DNA of 7,758 nucleotides from Cyanobacteria bacterium UBA8803. GTDB lineage: Bacteria > Cyanobacteriota > Cyanobacteriia > Cyanobacteriales > Coleofasciculaceae. Made by a program: the position numbers and the translations under genes. Under the pieces are notes generated by a model. The model saw only the letters and a program-made list of their open reading frames with translations. It had not been told where the DNA came from and ran no database searches. This document shows, one piece after another, positions 1 to 6,100 of this stretch; the stretch's first letter is position 1, and every line of letters starts with the position of its first letter. The DNA is taken from NCBI GenBank assembly GCA_003505715.1, contig DNXU01000299.1, forward strand, positions 1 through 7,758. The letters are read 5' to 3'.

Positions 1-9
1 CAATAAATC

Positions 10-33
10 CGCCCTAGGGTTAGGGGGGCGTTT
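10..33 (+). terminator. Possible GC-rich hairpin, perhaps the terminator of an upstream gene
   Basis: CGCCC (10-14) can pair with GGGCG (26-30), and TA (15-16) with TA (21-22) inside it, leaving a three-G bulge and a GGGT loop. Only three T residues follow, so it is a poor intrinsic terminator. It could equally be a structure in the leader of the kinase gene. Confidence 0.2.
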
Positions 34-104
34 GCGTAAGTCCTAATCAAGCCTAATTCACTGCGCTACCATTTTTAGGAAATGCCGTACTTTTGTAAAA
101 CTTC

Positions 105-108
105 GGAA
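105..108 (+). promoter_or_regulatory. Weak Shine-Dalgarno GGAA before ATG 113
   Basis: GGAA ends four bases before the start codon. It is short, as is common for cyanobacterial genes. A slightly better AGGAA at 77-81 is too far upstream to serve this ATG. Confidence 0.35.
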
Positions 109-112
109 TATC

Positions 113-3100
113 ATGTCAGCAATCCCAGGCTCCATCGCTGGTTATCAGCTAACCGAAGTGATTCATGAGGGTTCTTATACCCTTATTTACCGAGGACACA
201 GGCAAGCGGACGGGCGAGCTGTCATTCTCAAAATCCTGAAGGCAAACACTCCTAGCCTCGCAGCTATTACCCGCATTAAACAAGAATACCAAATTCGCCA
301 AGGACTAGATATACCAGGAATTGTCCGATGCTACAGTCTGGAAACCTATGAAATGCGTTGGTTCCTCGTCCTGGAAGACTTTGGCGGCATTTCACTGCCA
401 CAATGGCTTGCCTCTCAACCCCTCAACCTTAAGAGTTTCCTCACTATTGCGATGCAACTGGCTGATGCTTTGAGTGCTTTGCACCAGCAGTGCATCATTC
501 ATAGAGATATCAAACCAGCTCACCTGATCGTCAATCCTACCACCGAGCTAGTCAAGATTGCTGATTTGAGTATTGCCTCCCGTTTGTCGGTTGAAACTCC
601 CCCACTGTGCAATTTAGAGTCTCTAGAAGGTACTTTGGCCTACATGTCGCCAGAACAGACTGGACGCATGAACCGTTTCCTAGACTACCGCAGTGACTTC
701 TACTCGTTGGGCGTCACGTTCTACGAAATGCTGACGGGAAAACTACCTTTTGCCAGCAACGATCCCCTAGAACTAGTTCACTACCATATTGCCAAACTCC
801 CCCTAGCACCTCACCAGGTCAATCCCGAAATTCCCCTCACTATATCCCGGTTAGTGATGAAACTCTTAGCCAAAAATGCTGAAGATCGCTATCAGAGTGC
901 AGGGGGACTTACAGCTGACTTGGCAGCGTGCCTGAGTCAGTGGCAAACTAGGGGAGCGATCGCAGATTTTCCTCTTGGTCAGTTTGACTTCTCGCGACAA
1001 TTGTACCTTCCCCAAAAACTCTACGGACGGCAGCAAGAATTAGCACAACTGCAAGCAGCGATAACCCAAGTCGGCCAAGGTAATAGCCAAATGATGCTGG
1101 TGTCTGGCTACTCTGGTATTGGTAAATCTTCCCTAGTCAAAGAGGTACACAAATTACTGCTGCCCCAACAGGGGTACTTTATCGGCGGTAAATTCGATCA
1201 GTTCCAGCGCAATATTCCCTATGCAGCTCTGATCCAAGCATTAAAAGAGTTGATGCGGCTCCTCCTGACTGAGAGTGCTAGTCAACTGCAAAGTTGGCGG
1301 GAGAAACTATTAAAGGCTTTGGGCGCAAATGGTCAGGTCATCATTGACGTTATTCCGGAAGTCGAACTGATCGTTGGTCAGCAACCCGAAGTACCCCAAC
1401 TTGGCCCAACCGAAACGCAAAATCGATTTAATCGAGTCTGCCAAGACTTTGTCAAGGTCTTCACTCAAAAAGAACATCCCCTGGTTATCTTTTTAGATGA
1501 CCTTCACTGGGCTGATGCTGCTTCGCTGAACTTAATGCAACAGCTGATGGCTGACTCCGATAGCCAATATCTATTATTAATTGGAGCTTATCGAGATAAT
1601 GAAGTCAGTCTTACTCATCCGTTGATTCAGACCCTTGAAGCCATCCAGCAAACGGGCACGGTTATTAATAAGATAGTTCTGCAACCCCTAGATATGGATC
1701 GCGTCCATCAGTTCATCGCTGACACGCTGTATGAAACAGTAAGAGTCAAACCCTTGGTTGAGTTAATGTTTAACATGACCGGAGGAAATCCTTTCTTCCT
1801 GACGCAATTGCTCCAAGCTCTGGAGCAAGAAAACTTGTTAAAGTTTGACTTTAGAAGCGGCACCTGGCAGTGGCAGATCGAGGAAATTCAGACTGTGGGA
1901 ATTGCCGACAAGAATGTAGTAGAACTGATCGCTAACCGAATTCATAAACTGCCAGAGACTACACAACAGGTATTAAAGTTAGCAGCTTGCATAGGTGATC
2001 GCTTTACCTTAGATGTCCTTGCTACCGTCAGCGAACAATCCCCCTCAGCCACGGCCCAGGCACTTTGGTCGGCATTGCCAGCTGGGTTAATTTTACCGTT
2101 GAGCCAAGATTACAAAATTCCTTTAGCCTTTGACCCTCCTGAACCAATACCTCTGACCTTTGATGCGACGCGAATTGCTTACAAATTTTTGCACGACCGA
2201 GTCCAACAAGCAGCCTATTCGCTAATTCCAGAAGACCAGAAAAAGATTACCCATCTGAAAATCGGTCAATTGTTGTTGCAGAATACACCCACCGCATACC
2301 TGGAAGACCACCTCTTTAATATTGTTAACCATCTCAATCAGGGAATTGACTTGATGGCGGAGCCATCTCAAAAAGATGAGTTAGTGCGATTGAATTTAAG
2401 GGCAGGACGTAAAGCTAGAGAAGCAGCTGCTTACGAACCTGCCGTTAGGTATTTGAATATCGGTTTGGGACTCCTCACCCCGAACTGCTGGCAGACTCAT
2501 TACGAACTAGCGCTTGCTCTGCATACGCTTGCCGTGGAAGCAGCCTACTTAAGTGGCGACTTTAAACAGATGGAACGGTTAGCAACCCTAGTGCTGCAAA
2601 ATGCTCAGTCTTGGCTGGACAAAGTCAACGTCTATGAAGTCAAACTCCAAGCCTGCAAAGCCCAGAATAAGCTCCTAGAATCAATTCAGATGGGGCTATC
2701 AGTTTTACAGGTATTGGGAGTCAACCTACCTGAGATGCCTACACAATCAGATATTCAAAGAGGGCTGGCAGAAACGCGATCGCATTTAACAGGAAAGCAG
2801 ATTGAAGACTTAATTAATTTGCCCCCCATGACTGACCCAAACCTGTTGGCAGCGATGCGGATTATAGCAGAACTCTTGCCAGCTTGCTATCAAGCCCTTC
2901 CCGATCTCTTCCCGCTGCTAGTCTGCAAACAGGTCAACTTATCCATCGCCCATGGCAATACTAATTTATCTGCCTATGCTTATGCTTGCTATGGGCTAAT
3001 TTTGTGCGGGGTCATTGGCGATCTTGAAGCGGGTTATCAGTTGGGTCAACTGGCATCGCGCCTTCTCGAACTGCTAAATGCTAAAGAATTAAAAGCGATG

Positions 3101-6100
3101 AATTTCGTCATCATTTATGATGGAATTAGGCACTGGAAGGAACATTTACGAGAAACGGCTCAAGCATTTCTGGAAGGATATCAAAGCGCTTTGGAAACTG
3201 GAAACTTAGAATTTGCTGGCTATTGTGCTTATATCTACTCCTACCAATCCTATTTGGCTGGTCAGGAACTCGGCCAGCTTGCAGGCGATTTAGCAACCTA
3301 CAATCAGGCTATCAGTCAGCTCAAGCAAGAAACTGCCCTTCATTATAATGAAATCTTTTGGCAGACGGTTTTGAACTTGCTGGGGAGAGCTAAAAATCCC
3401 TGCTGTTTAATCGGTGAAGCCTATAACGAGCAAACTTGGTTGCCGCTGCACCTGCAAGCCAATGATAAAAGTGCCCTAGTTTACCTTTATACCAATAAAC
3501 TGATCCTCTGTTATCTATTTGGCGAGTATGCCCAAGGTAGGGAAAATGCTGCCCTAGCCGCAGGCTATTTAGATGGAGTGCTAGGACAACCTATTATTCC
3601 TCAGTTCTATTTCTATGATACTCTCGTGCATCTGGCTGCTTATCCAGAAGCATCATCTTCAGAACAAGAGCGAATTTTATTAAAAGTCAATACCAATCAA
3701 GAAAATATCAAGAAATGGGCAGATAGCGCCCCGATGAATTGCCAGCACAAGTATGACTTAGTTGAGGCCGAGAAAGCCAGAGTATTAGGACAACGTCTGG
3801 CAGCAATGGAGTATTACGAGCGCTCTATCCAAGGGGCAGTTGATAACGGTTACATCCAAGAAGCAGCCTTAGCTAACGAATTGGCAGCGCAATTTTATCT
3901 CGCTTGGGGTAGAGAAAAAATTGCCAAAACCTACATGATTGAAGCTCATTCCAGCTACAGCCGCTGGGGCGCTGTTGCCAAAGTGCAAAACTTAGAAGCA
4001 CGATATCCGCAATGGTTTCCCCAAGTTACTGCTGCATCAGCCCAAATTGAGGACTCTCCCCCAGCGCTACCAACACCATCAGCTCATTTAGCTGGATTAG
4101 ATTTATCGACCGTTATCAAAGCTGCCCAAGCAATTTCCAGTGAAATTGTGCTGGAAAAGTTGTTGGAGAAATTAATGCTGATCGTGTTAGAGAATGGGGG
4201 AGCGCAGAGAGGATTTTTTATCTTAGAGCAAGAGCAGCAACTAGTCATAGAAGCCTCGGTAGGGATTGAGCAAAAGCGGGTAACTGTGCATCAATCTATA
4301 CCAGTTGAAACCACTAATTTACTACCAATTTCAATCATTAATTACGTCCACCGCACCGCAGAGGATGTGGTGCTGAGCAATACTGTGTGGGAGGGACGAT
4401 TTACCCGTGACCCTTATATCATTCAACATCAACCCTTATCAATTCTGTGTACTCCCATTCGGGGTCAGGGGAAATTGATTGGTATCCTTTATTTGGAAAA
4501 CAATCTAACAGCAGATGCTTTTACACCCGCACGATTAGAAGTGCTGCGGCTGCTATGTTCCCAGGCAGCGATCGCCCTCCAAAATGCCCGCCTCTACGAA
4601 CAACTAGAAGGCTACTCCCAAACCCTAGAACAAAAAGTCCAAGAGCGCACTCAAGAGTTACAGCAGGAAATCCGCGATCGCCAGCGCGTCGAAGAAGCAC
4701 TGCGGTTAACCCAGTTTGCCATGGATCGCAGCGTAGATGCCATTACTTTAATTGCCTCAGATTCAAGGCTTGTCTATGTTAACGATGCCGCTTGCCGTCT
4801 AATTGGCTTTACCAGAGAAGAGTTACTCACCACCACCGTCCCCGATCGCAATCCCGACTTTACTCTCGATAAGTGGCAACAGCACTGGCAAGAAATTAAG
4901 CAGCGTGGTTCTCTCCTCTTTGAAACCCGCCTTCGTGCCAAAGATGGTCGGCTTATCCCCTTAGAAATTTGCGCTAACTATGTAGAAGTTGACGGTAAAG
5001 CGTACATTTGTGCCTTTTCTCGTGATATTACTGCACGCAAGGAAGCTGATGCTGCCCTACGCGAAAGCGCTAATCAAATCCGCACGATTACCGATAATAT
5101 TCCCGCCTTAATTGCCTACGTTGATCACCAAGAACGCTACCAGTTTGTCAACCAGCAATACACGGAACTAGTAAAAATTCCAGCTTCAGAAATCATCGGC
5201 AAGCATGTCCGAGAAATTATAGGCACTGAGGTATACGAACGGCGGAAAGAGCATGTAAAAGCAGCTTTAGCTGGAAAAAAAGTGAGTTTTGAGGACGTTT
5301 ACCTACAAAACTCAGAAGAGCATCATTGGGCAATTAGCCTCATTCCCCATCAGGCAGAAACAGGAACTACACCCATCTCTCCAGAAGAGAAACTATCAGG
5401 TTACTTTGTCTTTGCCCAGGATATTACCCAAAGTAAAAAAGCCGAAATTGCCCTGAGACGGAGCGAAGTAAAATTCCGGAACCTGTTTGAAAACTCCCAA
5501 GTGGGCATCTTCCGCGCTCGCATTGGGGATGGTCTGATTATAGAGGCTAATCAACGTTTTGTTGATATTATGGGTTACCATTCAACTACCGAAGTCATCG
5601 GTAAAAAATACACAGCTGAGCTTTATGCTAATCCAGAAGACCGCCAGCAATTGCTAGCAGACCTCAACCAACAGACGGCTCTCAACAACTATGAAATCAA
5701 GTTCCGTCGCCAGGACGGATCGGAGGGATGGGGATTGTGTTCTGTGCAGGTGAATGCAGAAGAATATTACCTGGAAGCAGTAATTACTGACATCAGCGAT
5801 CGCAAACAAGCCGAAGCAGCTCTACTACTCAGCGAAGTTAAGTTTCGGAATCTGTTTGAAAACTCCCAAGTGGGTATCTTCCGTACTCGGATTGAGGACG
5901 GTTTAATTATAGATGCCAATCAGCGCAGCGCTGAAATTATGGGCTACAGTTGCGCCGCAGAGTTAATCGGGAAAAAATACACCGCTGAGTTTTATATAAA
6001 TTTAGACGACCGCCAAATGATGCTGGCTAAACTGTACCAAGACGGTGTCGTCAACAACTTTGAAATGCTGTTTCGCAAGCGGAATGGGTCGCTGATGTGG

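Larger units (their letters stand above)
1..112. other. Upstream non-coding region
   Basis: Short leader holding the possible hairpin (10-33), two CCTAAT copies ten bases apart (42-47 and 52-57), and TTAGG at 20-24 and 75-79. I find no convincing -10/-35 pair: TTGCGT at 32-37 and TAATTC at 54-59 have acceptable spacing but match the consensus poorly. The end of a preceding gene is not identifiable. Confidence 0.4.

Noticed and set aside
12..28. Telomere-like string CCCTAGGGTTAGGG
   Set aside because: A single short occurrence without tandem repetition. Better explained as part of a GC-rich hairpin or chance.
82..168. Short upstream frame starting ATG at 82 after AGGAA and overlapping the kinase start
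   Set aside because: The AGGAA abuts the ATG with almost no spacing, and the 28-codon product has no features. A regulatory upstream ORF cannot be excluded but is not supported.
4447..4782. Plus-strand open frame of 111 codons in another phase
   Set aside because: It lies wholly inside the GAF1-to-PAS1 coding region, is Arg/Pro/Ser-rich without a recognisable motif, and is explained as a shadow of the long frame.
5396..5581. Minus-strand open frame of 61 codons
   Set aside because: Antisense to the PAS2/PAS3 coding sequence, with no family resemblance.
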